A DNA stretch of 64,000 bases from Calliopsis andreniformis (GCF_051401765.1 NC_135066.1:24369501-24433500); one strand, 5' to 3'; counted from the stretch's first letter, positions 20,575-32,029 are shown. Numbers and translations: made by a program. Notes: generated from the sequence alone by a model not told the origin.

Positions 20575-21012
20575 TATAATAAGAAAGGGTCTGCTTCACC
20601 CGATTTCAAGAGGTCTTCTATCGGTCTACGGCAAAAAGCAAAAGTACCGTTGCTAACGATATTTAGCCTTTCTGTACGGGTACGGAACAGAACGTACCAA
20701 GTGCTCCATTTAAGACCAAGGCAACAATATTTCTGCTGAACGTTGAGTATGAACCGTTCCATTTGAAAACAAGGGAAATATATTTTTTCCAACGGGACGG
20801 ACTGGACGGCAAGAGATATGTGCGAATCGATCTATATGGTACAATACGATGAGTTCAATCTTATTTGTATGGCAGAAAATGCTTAATGATAGAGGAAGAT
20901 ATGACGAATATCCGTTGAGAAATAAAATGACATGCCGCTGAATATTATTGGTCTGAAACCAAGGATGAGAAACATTTGGAATGTATTCATATAATGATTC
21001 GGCGATCATCCA
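20575..21012 (-). pseudogene. Pogo/Tc1-type DDE transposase fragment
   Basis: Reading leftward, RHVILFLNGYSSYLPLSLSI followed by an IELIVLY strand resembles the LLLDGHSSH...IELI block of DDE_1 (pogo/jerky/CENP-B-like) transposases. The first catalytic Asp of that block is Asn here. Further left, EDLLKSGEADPF may be the end of the domain. No start codon or N-terminal DNA-binding domain is visible. It is a short, dead fragment and the assignment rests on one block. Confidence 0.5.
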
Positions 21013-21672
21013 TCCTCGTTCTGTTGTACCAACACTTCAACCAGAAGGAATGTTTTTAGTTATACAAGTTAGCATACATTTACACTAACACAAAATCATA
21101 GGTGGTGTTAAGTTTCCTGCTGCATTTATTGTAAACAATACTGTAGGGATCTCCTCGTCACAATCAATGACTTTGTAAACTGATTTAAACCGGGGCGGTA
21201 TCTGCTATTACAGTTTACGTTATAGTAATAGTATTACCTACAGACACGCAGCTGTCTAATAAAGGCGAGATAGAGTCTCTCTATGGTTCCAAATTAGAAA
21301 CGTGACTTAGAAAACTTTCCTCTTCACTACATATATTACTATACCAGTCACGTGTACGTGAGTTTGGCACTTCTGACAGTTACGAAAAGTCGAGAGAGAA
21401 GGCAGATGTGACCCTTACTCTCTCACTCTTGAAACGTTAAGATTCAACTGTTAAAGTTCCCGGCAAGCGACACAGGTAATTGTTTAGAAAAACTGCCGCT
21501 CGCTTCTCGCTTTTGAGATATAAAAGCTTATATTACGGTGCGGGCGCCGCCATTATTATTATCAGATATACAGTACTGACAGAATGGAGCCCATGCACAT
21601 GCGCGAGTTCTGCATAGTTATGGAACGCGCATATCTGCTTCTGCTAAAAATCTAGCAAAATAATTTACCGCA
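21013..21672. other. Promoter-like region without a gene
   Basis: A TATAAAAG word lies at about 21520 and is followed by a GC-rich patch. A block at about 21543-21612, with ATACAGTACTGACAGAATGG, recurs inverted at about 30295-30350. No coding motif is seen. Confidence 0.4.
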
Positions 21673-21951
21673 ATGGCAGAATATTCGGTGACTCAGATGA
21701 ATAACCCTTGGCTATTGCTTCAAGATTTAATTGGAATTGCAAGTGAATGGCCTTTTTTTATTCGGCAAACATTTTGGAACAGAAATCTCAATGATTACAA
21801 CAGAATGATCATTGTACATTTCTGTTACATAAATGGAGTTGCCAAAGACGTCCTGCATGAGGTGTTACAATTTACCTTACAAGAGAACTACACGACAAGA
21901 AGGCGATATGAAATAGCGGAAGCGCATGTATTTCTATTCAGTGTTCCATAA
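21673..21951 (+). CDS. Uncharacterised 92-aa ORF
   Basis: ATG 21673 is followed by a frame with YNRMIIVHFCYINGVAKDVL in the middle and ends at a stop at 21949-21951. Its amino-acid composition looks protein-like and it sits about 145 bases downstream of a TATAAAAG box. I do not recognise it. It may be a truncated exon of an element, because a long-TIR element begins about 90 bases later. Confidence 0.35.
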   Translation: MAEYSVTQMNNPWLLLQDLIGIASEWPFFIRQTFWNRNLNDYNRMIIVHFCYINGVAKDVLHEVLQFTLQENYTTRRRYEIAEAHVFLFSVP

Positions 21952-22604
21952 GAGAATGTTTCACTTACAGTGGGATACATATCCCTGAACATAAACAAAT
22001 GATATTGATTGTTAAAAAACGGCTCGTTTCAAAGCCACAATAACACTGTTCAATACAGGTCTGATTTTGTAAGCGTGAATAAACATCTCTTATAGATTTC
22101 GACGTGCTGATTACGAATCTGCAAACCGTTTTACCCCAGAACGTACAGTTTTTGAAAAAATCAATTTTGAAAAAAATTACAAATTTTCAAATTTGGGATT
22201 TTTTTCTGCTTTTATCGTAGTAGTTATTTAGTTGCTCTTTGCACGAAATGATTCTGTGAACTCTCCCGAATAAAATAATATAAATAGTTATTAGATTATA
22301 AACATCGAAATAGGTTTAAATAACAATTAAAGTGAAAAGGACACCCAAAACACACCCATTTTTGCTGGTATTTTTCACTTTATTTCAAAAAGTAAGGGTC
22401 TAGGAGAAAATTTGAGTATACCACCTGATAGAGCAAACCCTTCTACTAAGGAAAGCATCAAGCGAATGTCCAAAATTATTTTTGTTTTCAATATAGAAAT
22501 AAAATAGTTCGGCGAAACGCGCGCCGGAGACAGTGGTACTCAATGACGTCAATGCGTATAGGGACCGCTGAACGGCAGGCGGTAGGCGAGGCGTCCTCTG
22601 CGCG

Positions 22605-22996
22605 TGTCACGTAAAACACGATGCGGAAAGTTTTAGTGGAAAAGTCTTTTTGAAGAGAGTGATTGGAGGCCGTAATAATCGTAACACCGGAATATGAATA
22701 ACTTTGATTTATTAACAAGAGCTTATATTCTCAATATATTGAGAGTTAAACAATCACTAACTCAGGAGGGCGACTTCGAGAGATATTTATACTAAGGGGA
22801 TTGTGTTTTCAGTAAGACCGTGTGCAAAGGTGTCTATGTAGGAACGTGTGCAAAGGTATTCTATTGTTCAGGTGAGATGTCATCCGATGCACGCTTCATG
22901 TGGGAAAGTGTCCAATAGTTCGGTGGGAAGATGTCATTCGAAGCACAAGGTATTCAATCAATAATGTGCTATCTGAGAGCGAAGAGGCACGTTACA
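22605..22996 (-). repeat. 3' LTR of the young Ty3 element
   Basis: The LTR begins TGTCACGTAAAACACG and ends GGCACGTTACA on the plus strand; it is 3' in the coding sense. It differs from the partner at 28929-29320 only near bases 9 and about 190. It contains a palindrome around TCAATATATTGA. Confidence 0.95.
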
Positions 22997-23012
22997 TTCC
23001 CCCCTCCTTAGA
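22997..23012 (-). promoter_or_regulatory. Polypurine tract of the Ty3 element
   Basis: Directly inside the 3' LTR the minus strand reads AAGGAGGGGGGAA, the expected primer site for plus-strand DNA synthesis. Confidence 0.8.
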
Positions 23013-24229
23013 TTCGTTTTGGTCTCTCGAAACGTACGACCTTCCTTTTAGGGATGATAGTTACATTGTCTTCTAGTGGTGGAAGACTTACCAGAAGATC
23101 TTTGTACCTGTTGGGTGTTGATGGTTGAGGTGCCGGAATGTCTATGTGTTGTTCGGTGGTGTTTTTACAGCAGAGTATGTTAATACAAAGTGTAGATGGA
23201 AAACAATTTTTGATATATTCGAAAACGCCTATCTTGTATAAAGTATATAATAGTCCTATCACTAACGCTAAGTATCCTGCAAGTTGGAGTACTGTTAATC
23301 CATAGTTCTTTAGCGAAGTCATACGATGTTCGAATTGTAATTTATCTATTTGCTGATCAATATTATTTAATGTAGTTTTAAAACCATTAACGTTGTTAAT
23401 TATTTTGGGAGCGGTTTCCAATTTGGTTAACAATACACTGAGGTCTGTTTCGTTTGAAAGTGGAATACTCTTAATTCGAATATCGTACGTTACAGATTTC
23501 GCTGTTCCGCCAATTTTCATAAAATTTGAATTGTAAACTAAACTGCACGGGTTCTCAGAGTATATGAGATTAGGTTTGTCAATGGTAATTTGTTGACCTG
23601 ATTCTTTGTCGCATAGTGTGTGTATTATTATAGATTTGTGAGGTATTACAATATAATAGTTTTCTTGTGTAAGTGATATAAAAGTTAGTTCGTCGATTTT
23701 GAATACTACAAATTGACAAATCTTAATTTGGTTATCATGGTTAATAAGTTCAGTGGTACAGTCGTGAATGCCTAATCTACTGTGTACGGGTTGGTTGTGT
23801 TTACATATGTATACAGGGTGTCCCAAAAATGTTGGAGTTCCTTAAAAGGGGTGATTCGGGGGCTGATTTGAAACAAGTTTTTCCTTAGCGAAAATGTTCT
23901 TCGAGGCTTCGTTAACGAGATATTAATAGAAAACCCTGACCAATCAGAGCGCGAGTATGCCGGTGGAGCGCCCGCGGTAGAGTAGGCTACGCGCTATGCG
24001 GCCGCGCTCGAATAAGCAAGGTGTAGTACAGTGTTCAGTAATCATTTTAGAGTGTACCTTCAGTTGACTGAGCGTTTTATATAGATCGTCCATATCGAAT
24101 CCAATAGTGATCTGGATTTCTTCAGAGTACAAGTAGTCTGTTTCTATATTCTCTATAAAGATGTTATTATTGTTGAGTGGTATTACTTTTATACAAGTTG
24201 TGAAGTAGATGGTTATGATGAAGATGATT
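23008..24229 (-). pseudogene. Env-like membrane protein of the Ty3 element, interrupted
   Basis: The C-terminal part (23826 to 23008) has a long ectodomain-like region, a membrane segment LQLAGYLALVIGLLYTLYKI at about residues 180-199 and a cytoplasmic tail with two Cys (NILCC) and basic residues. The N-terminal part (about 24220 to 24040) begins with a hydrophobic, signal-peptide-like IIFIITIYFTT. There is no ATG there; instead a pyrimidine-AG acceptor (ATATATTTCAG) precedes it, so env was probably expressed by splicing. A foldback-element end (23815-24035) separates the parts and coding may also be missing. The env family is not recognised. Confidence 0.7.
23815..24035. mobile_element. Truncated end of the TA-foldback family inside env
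   Basis: From CAGGGTGTCCCAAAAATG the sequence follows the outer arm of the foldback element at 36071-37191 with visible divergence. It is preceded by TATA. The opposite end is absent, so this is one arm only. Confidence 0.75.
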
Positions 24230-26956
24230 GTTGTCCTGAAATATATGGTTTTAATCGGTTACCATGTATTTTTGTTGGTTCATCTTTTATATTTAGGGTA
24301 TATGTGGGAGGTCGAGATTCTAGGATTTGGTAAGGACCTAACCATTCATGATCTAGTTTGTGTTTCTTGTGATTGTTGTGTACCCAGACTAAGTCGTTTT
24401 TGTTAAATACGGTTTGTAATTTGATAATTTTACGTTTCTGATCGCGGGCGTAGCGTTCTTTATTTTGTTTGACTATTCTTTGTGCATCTCTAATATATGC
24501 GTCATGTCGTTCTTTCCAGAGTTTGAATAGTTGGTCGTATGTGATATTAGGAGTAGTTGAAATTGTGGAAGGCATGATAGCTTGTCCCTCAAAAGTCAGT
24601 TCAAAAGGAGTATGTCCAGTCGTTTCGTGTACTGAAGTATTATATCCAATGCAAACGAGTTTTAGATTTTCGCCCCATTCGTTGTGTCTGTCTTTAGTGC
24701 AGGTTTTCAAGAGGTCGTTGATTGTAGCATGTGTTCGTTCAAGGGATCCGTTGGATTGAGGGTGGAAGCTGGTGGTTTTGATGTGTTTGATTCTAAATGC
24801 TTGTTCGAACGTTTCCATAAGCTTACTAACGAAATTGGCACCTTGATCAGTTAGAATAGTTCGGGGTGCGGAGAAGATATAGATATAGTGTTCTAGAAGT
24901 TGATCGATTATCGAATGAGCTTGCTGATCTTTCAAAGGAATGAGTACAAGGTATTTGGTTAGTTGATCTTGTATGGAAAGGATGAATTGGTTGCCTTTCT
25001 TGGTTTTGGTTAGTGGTCCGAATATGTCCATAGCAATTTTATCATTGGGATTTGTTGGAGTATCTGGGATGGTTGGTAATTCTTTAGGTCGGATTCGTAC
25101 TAATTTTTCGGCTTGACAAGTTTCACATTTTTCAATATAACTTTCAATGTCTTTTAGCATATGGGGCCAAGAGTATTTTTCTTGTATGCGTTTGTAAGTT
25201 CGTTGAATACCTAAGTGTCTTACAATGTCGTTATGATTTTCTCTTAAGGTTTGGTCTCTCTGTTCGCGAGTTAGTTCTAGTGGTTTTTCTTTTGCAAAGG
25301 TGATCTGTTTATTAGGTGTGATTTGAGCTAAGAATTGTAGCATGAGTTGTAGGTGAAGAATTTCGCGAGTCGTAATATTGTCGTCGTTTATACCAAGTTT
25401 GGCGTCATCGGGATTTTGTGATATGATTTGATTAAGCTTGTATAGCCATGCTCTTTCATCAAATGTTCCGAGATACTGTTTGGTTAGTTGAGCGAAATTA
25501 TGTTTATTGGGTTTGATTATCGCGGGAACTCGAGATGTGGGGTTTTCTTTCCATTCGTAATATGAATTTAGAAGTTCATCTGGCTCTAGAGTGTTAATAG
25601 GGAATATTCGCGAGAGTGCGTCTGCGGCTTTGTTTTCTTTACCTTTCTTGTATGCGATTTCGTATTCGTATTCTTCTAATCTAAGTCTCTATTTCATGAG
25701 CCTAGATGAAGGGTCTTTACAATCTTTTAACCATTTAAGAGCTTGATGGTCAGTCTGGATAATGAATTTACGTCCGAGGAGATATTGTCTAAGTCTTTTA
25801 ATTGCCAATACTATTGCGAGGAGTTCTTTTTCCATAGTGCTATAATTCTTTTCGGGTGCATTGAGCGTTCGTGAAATGTAACAGCAGGGGTGTCCTTCTT
25901 GTGAAAGTATCGCGCCTATGCCTTCCTTACTTGCGTCTGTAGTTAGAGTGAAAGTTTTCTTAAAGTCAGGATATTTGAGTACAGGGGCTTCACATAATTT
26001 TTGTTTTAGTGTATCGAAACTGTTTTGTTGAGCGTCTGTCCAATGGAACGGTATGTCTTTCTTTGTAAGTTCTGTCAAGGGTTTCGCGATTTTGCTGAAG
26101 TTCTTTACGAATTTCCGGTAGTAGCCTGCTAGTCCGAGAAATGATTTTATTTGCGAAGGGGTCTTTGGTGTTTTGAAATTTCTAACAGCGTCTAACTTTT
26201 TAGGATTGGGTTTGATTCCTTCTGCGGTAACTAGGTTTCCGAGGTATTCAAGTTTTGGTTTGAGAAATTCACACTTATCTGGCTGTATTTTAAGTCCTAA
26301 TTCTCTAAGTCGTTGAAGTACGATCGCTAAATTTTGATTGTGTTCTTGAATAGTGGAACCGAATATTATGATGTCGTCTAAGTATACGAAACAATGTTTG
26401 TTGACTAGACCTCTAAGCGCTGTGTCCATCATTCGTTGGAATGTCGCGGGAGCGTTTTTAAGTCCAAATGGCATTCTGTTATAATGAAAGTGTCCTTGAG
26501 GTGTACTAAATGCAGTGTATTTCTTTGAGTCAGGGTGCATGGGGATCTGATGAAAGCCTGAAGATAGATCGAGTGCAGAAAAGAATTTTGCGTTTCCGAG
26601 TTGATCGAGAATTTCATCGACGTTGGGTAGAGGATATGCGTCTTGGTCTGTTAGTTCATTCAATTTTCTAAAATCTATTACAATTCTCCATTTCTGTTTA
26701 CCGGAAGCGTCTAATTTCTTTGGCACGACCCAGACAGGTGCATTATATGGACTGTCCGATTTTTCTATAATGTTTTTCTGAAGCATGTCGTTTACTTAGC
26801 GTTCTATTTCTTTCTTATGACATTCGGGAGGTCTATAACTTTTGACATTAACTGGTTTTTCGGATTTGAGAGTTATGATATGCTGTGTTAGTCTACTGCA
26901 AGGGAGTATGTCAGTTTCTAAGTTGAACACGTCTAGGTAGGAGACAAGAATTTTTT
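24213..26956 (-). pseudogene. Ty3 pol: reverse transcriptase, RNase H and integrase
   Basis: RT (from about 26800) has the FVYLDDIIIFG active site near 26380. RNase H has LTTDASKEGIGAIL near 25950. Integrase has an HHCC region ending CETCQAEK near 25115, then Asp in MDIFGP, Asp in LTDQGANF and Glu in GSLERTH, and a GPYQIL-type C-terminal module without a chromodomain. In-frame stops occur at about 26796-26798 (before VNDML) and at 25689-25691 (where Trp is usual after RLMK). A frameshift near 26970 separates it from protease. The integrase section alone is open for 491 codons. The products copy and insert the element. Confidence 0.93.
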
Positions 26957-27457
26957 CTATAGGTTCTCGTAAAGCACTTTCGATATGATCTGTTCTATTT
27001 GCTTGAATTTCGAGAGTTGATCAATTGGTTTTTTGTCGGTATAAATTTCGTTAGAAGTATGATGGATACGCTTACCATTGTTGAAGAAGCATACTGGTGT
27101 CGGTTTGCCTTGTAAATATACTGTATGGATTTCTGTTTCGCCAGGGTTAATTGGCTGGTGTGTTGGTTTCTGGAAATATATTGGATGGTTATCAAGTATG
27201 ATTTTGTCGTTTGTAATTTGGTATTGATAATTTTGGAGTAATGGAAGTCCTATTAGTCCGTCTTCAATGAGAGGGAAGTTATCAGGAACTATGTGGAAGG
27301 TATTGTCTTTGTTAAGTATTTTTATCATAGTGACTCTGTCCGTCGTATGTTTGTTATTTCCCATATAAAAAGATATTGATTTGTCGTACTTAATTTTAGC
27401 AGAATTAACCTGTGTTTCTTTGATTAAATTTATTCCTGCTCCGGTATCCACGAGCAT
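26957..27457 (-). CDS. Ty3 aspartic protease
   Basis: The frame begins MLVDTGAGINLI, the active-site loop of a retropepsin, and continues with the flap region and GLIGLPLLQN, which corresponds to the conserved ILG-like strand. It overlaps the 3' end of gag (27430-27457) in another frame, so it would need ribosomal frameshifting to make Gag-Pol; I see no clear slippery heptamer. It ends at 26957 because of a frameshift before the RT linker. It would cleave Gag-Pol into mature proteins. Confidence 0.85.
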   Translation of the reverse strand: MLVDTGAGINLIKETQVNSAKIKYDKSISFYMGNNKHTTDRVTMIKILNKDNTFHIVPDNFPLIEDGLIGLPLLQNYQYQITNDKIILDNHPIYFQKPTHQPINPGETEIHTVYLQGKPTPVCFFNNGKRIHHTSNEIYTDKKPIDQLSKFKQIEQIISKVLYENL

Positions 27458-28737
27458 TCGTCGGATGGTTCCAGTGCTTGGTTCTTGTAATCCGATGGTG
27501 AGTAAGTTTCTTCGAGTGGTGCAGTTGATTCTGATGTCTTTTCTCGTTCTTCCGTTTCCATGATTACGTTCCAGTCGGTCTCGTCTGTGTTGACCGTGGT
27601 TTGGTTTACTCGTTGCGGTGGTGGAAGATTACGTTGGCTGGCCAACGGAAAATTTCGAGCGTAGCACTTGTCACTGGTGTGGCCAAGTCGTCCACATTTG
27701 GTACACTTAAGTAAAGCGCGTTCACTGAGCGGATGAATCTCCATCTTTTCGAATTTTTGTTCGATTGGCATTGACTGTGATCGGAGCGCGGCGTATCGCG
27801 GCGTAGTTGTAATGTGACGAGGCTGTTGTTGTTGGGTGACAGTTCGTGTCGTTGATCGTCTCGCTTGTCGTTCGCGTAGATGCATCTCCATTTCGGAAGC
27901 TAGATTTTGTGCTTTGAGTAACGTAAGAGGTTGGTTAGGAATTACGTATTGTCCTATATCATCCTGTAGGTTAAACGTATAAATTTTGACTGCATCTTCC
28001 ATTTCTTCTTCTATTGCTATGCGTCTGCTAATTGGTTTAGTGTGTTTATTTTGCAACGCGTATGTTAGTTCGTTAAGTTATTGTCTGAAACGTAGGTTAT
28101 ATGACTGTACGCTTTCAGTGTTACCTTGTTTTGTGTTGCGGAGTCTTCCACGGCAGTTCGATACTGTGCTTGGTAATGAGATGTTTTGTCGTAATGCATC
28201 GTAATGATCTACGTAAGTTTCGATATTTAGGAAGCGAATGTTTCGTTTGGCACTGTTCGTGATGAGTTTGAGGAGTAATGCTTTTTGATAGCATTGACTT
28301 CGGGCAAATTTTACGTCTTTGATGAAATCTTCGACACCGACATCGTCTTTTCCACGTAAGATTTCGACTAGTTCAATGGCTTCGTTGGCTTTTAGTTCGT
28401 TTTCAGTCGTTTTTCGTAAAATGATTCCTTGTTGTCGTTTAATAGAAGGTTTTTGACTGCCTTCTCGTGCAGTGTGTAAGAATACTGAGTCTTCTTCTTC
28501 GTCACAGTCTTCTACTCTAACACTGCGTACAGTGAGGTCTGAGCGTCTACTAGATCCAGTTTCTGTCAGCATAGTTAGTTGTAAAGTTTTGCTTAATTGT
28601 TGAATTTCATCGGCGCGCTTCTTATTTTCGTTATTAACAACTATGAATTGGTTACGCATAGCCTCTTCGAGTTGCTGCATACGATTGAGCACTTGCCGAA
28701 GCATAGTAGTTTCGTTATTTGGTGTTGGTTGAGTCAT
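27430..28737 (-). pseudogene. Ty3 gag with one in-frame stop
   Basis: ATG 28737 opens a frame with a coiled-coil-like N terminus, then a capsid-like region (VEDFIKDVKFARSQC... ESVQSYNLRF). It is cut by TAA at 28078-28080 and continues in the same frame as ELTYALQNKHTKP to a nucleocapsid knuckle CTKCGRLGHTSDKC near 27670-27710, with the CX2CX4HX4C spacing. Apart from the stop it is complete at about 435 codons. Gag builds the particle and binds the RNA. Confidence 0.88.
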
Positions 28738-28907
28738 TTCGTTAGAGGAGTTAGATTCAAAGCTATTCTTCCGTGTACAATATTTATAAAAAGCCAGTTT
28801 TTACCTTGGTCCGTAGAGCCTTGTTGTCGTCCTGGATGACCGTAGTCCCAAGTAGCACTATCCGTAGATTAGAGTGGTCGTTGGTTTTCCAGACGAACAG
28901 TTGAGGT

Positions 28908-28928
28908 ATTCTGGCAGGATCGCCAAAA
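28908..28928 (-). promoter_or_regulatory. Primer-binding site of the Ty3 element
   Basis: Just inside the 5' LTR the minus strand reads TTTTGGCGATCCTGCCAG. A TGG-initiated stretch complementary to a tRNA 3' end is expected here; I did not identify the tRNA. Confidence 0.6.
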
Positions 28929-29320
28929 TGTCACGTTAAACACGATGCGGAAAGTTTTAGTGGAAAAGTCTTTTTGAAGAGAGTGATTGGAGGCCGTAAT
29001 AATCGTAACACCGGAATATGAATAACTTTGATTTATTAACAAGAGCTTATATTCTCAATATATTGAGAGTTAAACAATCACTAACTCAGGAGGGCGACTT
29101 CGAGAGATATTTATACTAACGGGATTGTGTTTTCAGTAAGACCGTGTGCAAAGGTGTCTATGTAGGAACGTGTGCAAAGGTATTCTATTGTTCAGGTGAG
29201 ATGTCATCCGATGCACGCTTCATGTGGGAAAGTGTCCAATAGTTCGGTGGGAAGATGTCATTCGAAGCACAAGGTATTCAATCAATAATGTGCTATCTGA
29301 GAGCGAAGAGGCACGTTACA
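28929..29320 (-). repeat. 5' LTR of the young Ty3 element
   Basis: This 392-bp LTR begins TGTCACGTTAAACACG and ends GGCACGTTACA on the plus strand; it is 5' in the coding sense. CGCG follows as the target duplication. Confidence 0.95.
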
Positions 29321-29849
29321 CGCGCGCCGCTGTCATTGAGTACCACTGTCGCCGCCGCACGTTTCGCCAAACTATTTTATTTCTACATTGAAAAAAAAAA
29401 TAATTTTGGACATTCGCCTGATGCTTTCCTTAGTAGAAAGGTTTGCTCTATCGCGTGGTATAGTCAAATTTTCTCCTAGACCCTTACTTTTTAAAATAAA
29501 GTGAAAAATATCAGCAAAAATGGGTGCGTTTTGGGTGTCCTTTTCAATTTAATTGTTATTTAAAACTATTTCTATGTTTATAATCTAATAACTATTTATA
29601 TTATTTAGTTCAGGAGAGTCCACAGAATCATTTCGTGCAAAGAGCAACTAAATAATTACTACGGTAAAAGCAGAAAAAAATCCCAGAGTTGAAAATTTGT
29701 CATTTTTTTGAAAATTGATTTTTTCAAAAACTCTACGTTCTGGGAAAAAATGGTTTGCAGATTCGTAATCAGCACGTCGACATTTATAAGAAATGTTTAT
29801 TCACGCTTACAAAATTGAAAAAAAAGTCAAAATTTGTCGAATAGTGTAA

Positions 29850-31176
29850 TTAACATAAAAATAAGTATTTGGTTTAACTTCACCACGTGTTTTGAAATAT
29901 CTATAAAGCAATTATTTCTTAAATAAACATATAAGTACTAATTTCTTTGCTCCTGAAAATAAAAAGAAATAATTTGACCGCAACCCCTGCTTTCTAAATA
30001 TACAAATTTATGTGCGATCTTTATATTGCAAATTAGTAAAGTAGATATTATACATGTTAAACCAACATGGAAATAATGCAGAAAATTCAAAAGTTACCCC
30101 CATCACTACCCCCCCCCCCCCCCCCCCCCAGTTTGAGATACAGGGTTGAAAATTGGCACGAACTAGTTTTTTTGTGATAAGCTATCGAATGGCCCATCCC
30201 AAATCTAATTTGGTTTGCGGGCACTTTTGACCTCCTTATTCGGCTAGGCCTTTTCACTAGCACTCATGCACGTCTCATGACTCCGCGTAAGATGCGCATG
30301 CGTATGAACTCCATTCTGCCAGTACTGTATAATTGATACGGCGGCGCTCGCATGGTAAGATATATCGTGACATGCCTCGAGACAAGGTCTCGGGAGGCTT
30401 ACTCTATACTTCGTTCATTGGGAGAACGCAGTTGTCGGTTGACGAGTTTTCGTACCCTTTGCGCAGTTCACGCCTACGCTCATTAGTTATTGGCTCTGTC
30501 ACTCCCGAGCACATCCCTACCCATGAACCCCTTGTTGGGCCCTTGGAGGTCCTACCATTTCTAAAGAAAGTCACTTCTTCAAGTGTTAGCGCATAAACGG
30601 TGTGAAAGAAATTTTGAGCAAGCAAACGATATTCTTTTAGATTTTAGTTTTCTCCGAAAGTATTAATGCGGCTCTGTTAGCAAATAAAAATCTTCTTGAA
30701 TATCGTCTCTGTCGACCGAAAACGTACTGGTACTAGTCAGAATTCTTACTGCGTTGCAATACCATAAACGACCCTAGATTTCCCGTGTCATAAACTACCT
30801 GGTCGCATCGAACATTTTGTAGGAAATCCAGGAAACAGTTCCACCGTTGCTGTTTCTTTATAATCAAATAAGCTGTGGATTCTTATACATTGATATCTCA
30901 ATAAATATTGTTTCTTAATAGATAGAAACATTTGTTTCATTTGGACACTAGGTATACAGAGTAGAAAGAAGCAAGGCGTGTCCTTTTAGGCTCTTGAATC
31001 CTTCACCAATCTCAGTGGAAAAGTCAGTCGGGGCAATGGAAGCCATCTGCGTGAAACGACTGCGTTCTCTCAGTGAACGCAGTATAGGTCTTAGGGTCTC
31101 ACATGAGACGGCAGGACAGTCTCTGGGTCTCATGAAACCTAATCACATTCAGTACTCATACAATTTGCAACGTGAA
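29850..31176. other. No recognisable gene; includes a poly-C tract
   Basis: AT-rich sequence with a 21-base C run at 30109-30129 and the inverted partner of the 21.54-21.61-kb block at about 30295-30350. From about 30980 short GAGAC/GTCTC words pair, and this may be the 5' region of the Harbinger transposase that starts at 31177. No other coding motif is seen. Confidence 0.4.
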
Positions 31177-31567
31177 ATGGCGTTAGAAAATTTGTCTGCG
31201 AATAAACGTGCTGCGCTGATTATGGCATTAGCTATGTGTACCGAAAAAGAAGTTGCCCGTAAAAAAAAAAGTGGTCAAAAATTGGCTAATGCAAAAAAAT
31301 GTTTTCGTATATATATTTATTAAAAGAATTGCGATCAAAAGACTTCATAAATTACATTCGTATGGATGAAGAAGAATTTAATATTATTTTAAATTTAGTT
31401 CGACCTTTCATTGAAAAAAGAAAAAGAATAGAGTAATGCGAGAAGCTGTATCTGCAGAAGAACGTTTAGTAGCTACACTTAGATATTTAGTTATAAGTCA
31501 AAATTATGAAGATCTGAAATTCTCTTGTGCGATATCACCGCAATTATTGCGAAAAATAATTCAGGGT
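31177..31567 (+). pseudogene. Harbinger transposase, N-terminal fragment
   Basis: ATG 31177 begins a short basic leader. In changing frames it continues as LLKELRSKDFINYIRMDEEE and FNIILNLVRPFIEK, then EERLVATLRYLVISQNYEDL and ISPQLLRKIIQ. These are the characteristic N-terminal blocks of HARBI1-like transposases. Frameshifts near 31280 and 31430 disable it. Coding stops at 31567, where DIRS sequence begins. Confidence 0.8.
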
Positions 31568-31998
31568 TATTAAATTCAGAAGGGTCAGACAATCGACCAT
31601 TACTAGAAACACTATGTGATGTTGGTAGACTACTAGTAGATCTTCAGCGCGAGGAATCCCAAACGAGAAAATCACTAATTCTACCAAACATAAATATAAG
31701 CATAAGAGAAGCTCTAAATGCAACTACCATAAATGAGTATCTTTTGGGACAAGAATTAGAAGGTCACATTAAAACTACAAAGTCGTTAGAACGTTCCAGT
31801 AAAGATTTAAAACAGCCCTTAAACCCCTCATCAAGTTTTCCAAAAAATAGGAAGGGCCCAATCGGTCCTGCAACATCGAGAACTCAACTCAGAACGACGG
31901 GCGGGCACAAGAAACGCTTCAGTTATAGGACGATGGCATATCACAACCGAGCACGAGTTCAGAGGCAAGGGAAAAGGACAGCGAGGAGACGCTAAAAA
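31568..31998 (+). pseudogene. DIRS gag-like protein, C-terminal part
   Basis: The frame reads NRPLLETLCDVGRLLVDLQ, SLILPNINISIREALNAT and EYLLGQELEGHIKTTKSLE, then a basic tail ending at 31995. This block pattern is typical of the gag-like ORF of insect DIRS elements. The N-terminal part is absent; the visible frame runs directly out of Harbinger sequence. Confidence 0.75.
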
Positions 31999-32029
31999 TA
32001 TTTCAATATTTTTAATTTAAAAATAGTCA

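Larger units (their letters stand above)
22605..29320 (-). mobile_element. Young Ty3-type LTR retrotransposon with env-like gene
   Basis: The 6,716-bp element has two 392-bp LTRs differing at two positions by eye, and direct repeat CGCG at 22601-22604 and 29321-29324. On the minus strand the order is LTR, primer-binding site, gag, protease, RT-RNase H, integrase, env-like gene, polypurine tract, LTR. The near-identical LTRs indicate recent insertion. Even so, gag and pol carry at least three nonsense codons and a frameshift, and a truncated foldback end sits in env. The env-like gene suggests an errantivirus-like lineage. Confidence 0.93.
22044..29846. mobile_element. Long-TIR CACTG...CAGTG element hosting a Ty3 insertion (copy 1)
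   Basis: The left arm (22044-22600) and inverted right arm (29325-29846) share long stretches, for example around GCAGATTCGTAATCAGCACG, and meet at the Ty3 insertion. The ends are CACTGTTCAA and its near-complement, with TAA at 22041-22043 and 29847-29849. Without Ty3 it would be about 1.1 kb, almost entirely inverted repeat, with no ORF. CACTG ends and a 3-bp TSD fit a non-autonomous CACTA-like element; a TWA duplication also fits Harbinger. A second copy lies at 35594-37497. Confidence 0.78.

Noticed and set aside
30333..30625. Overlapping open frames on both strands as a small gene
   Set aside because: No motif, no similarity between strands and neighbours, and no credible start context.
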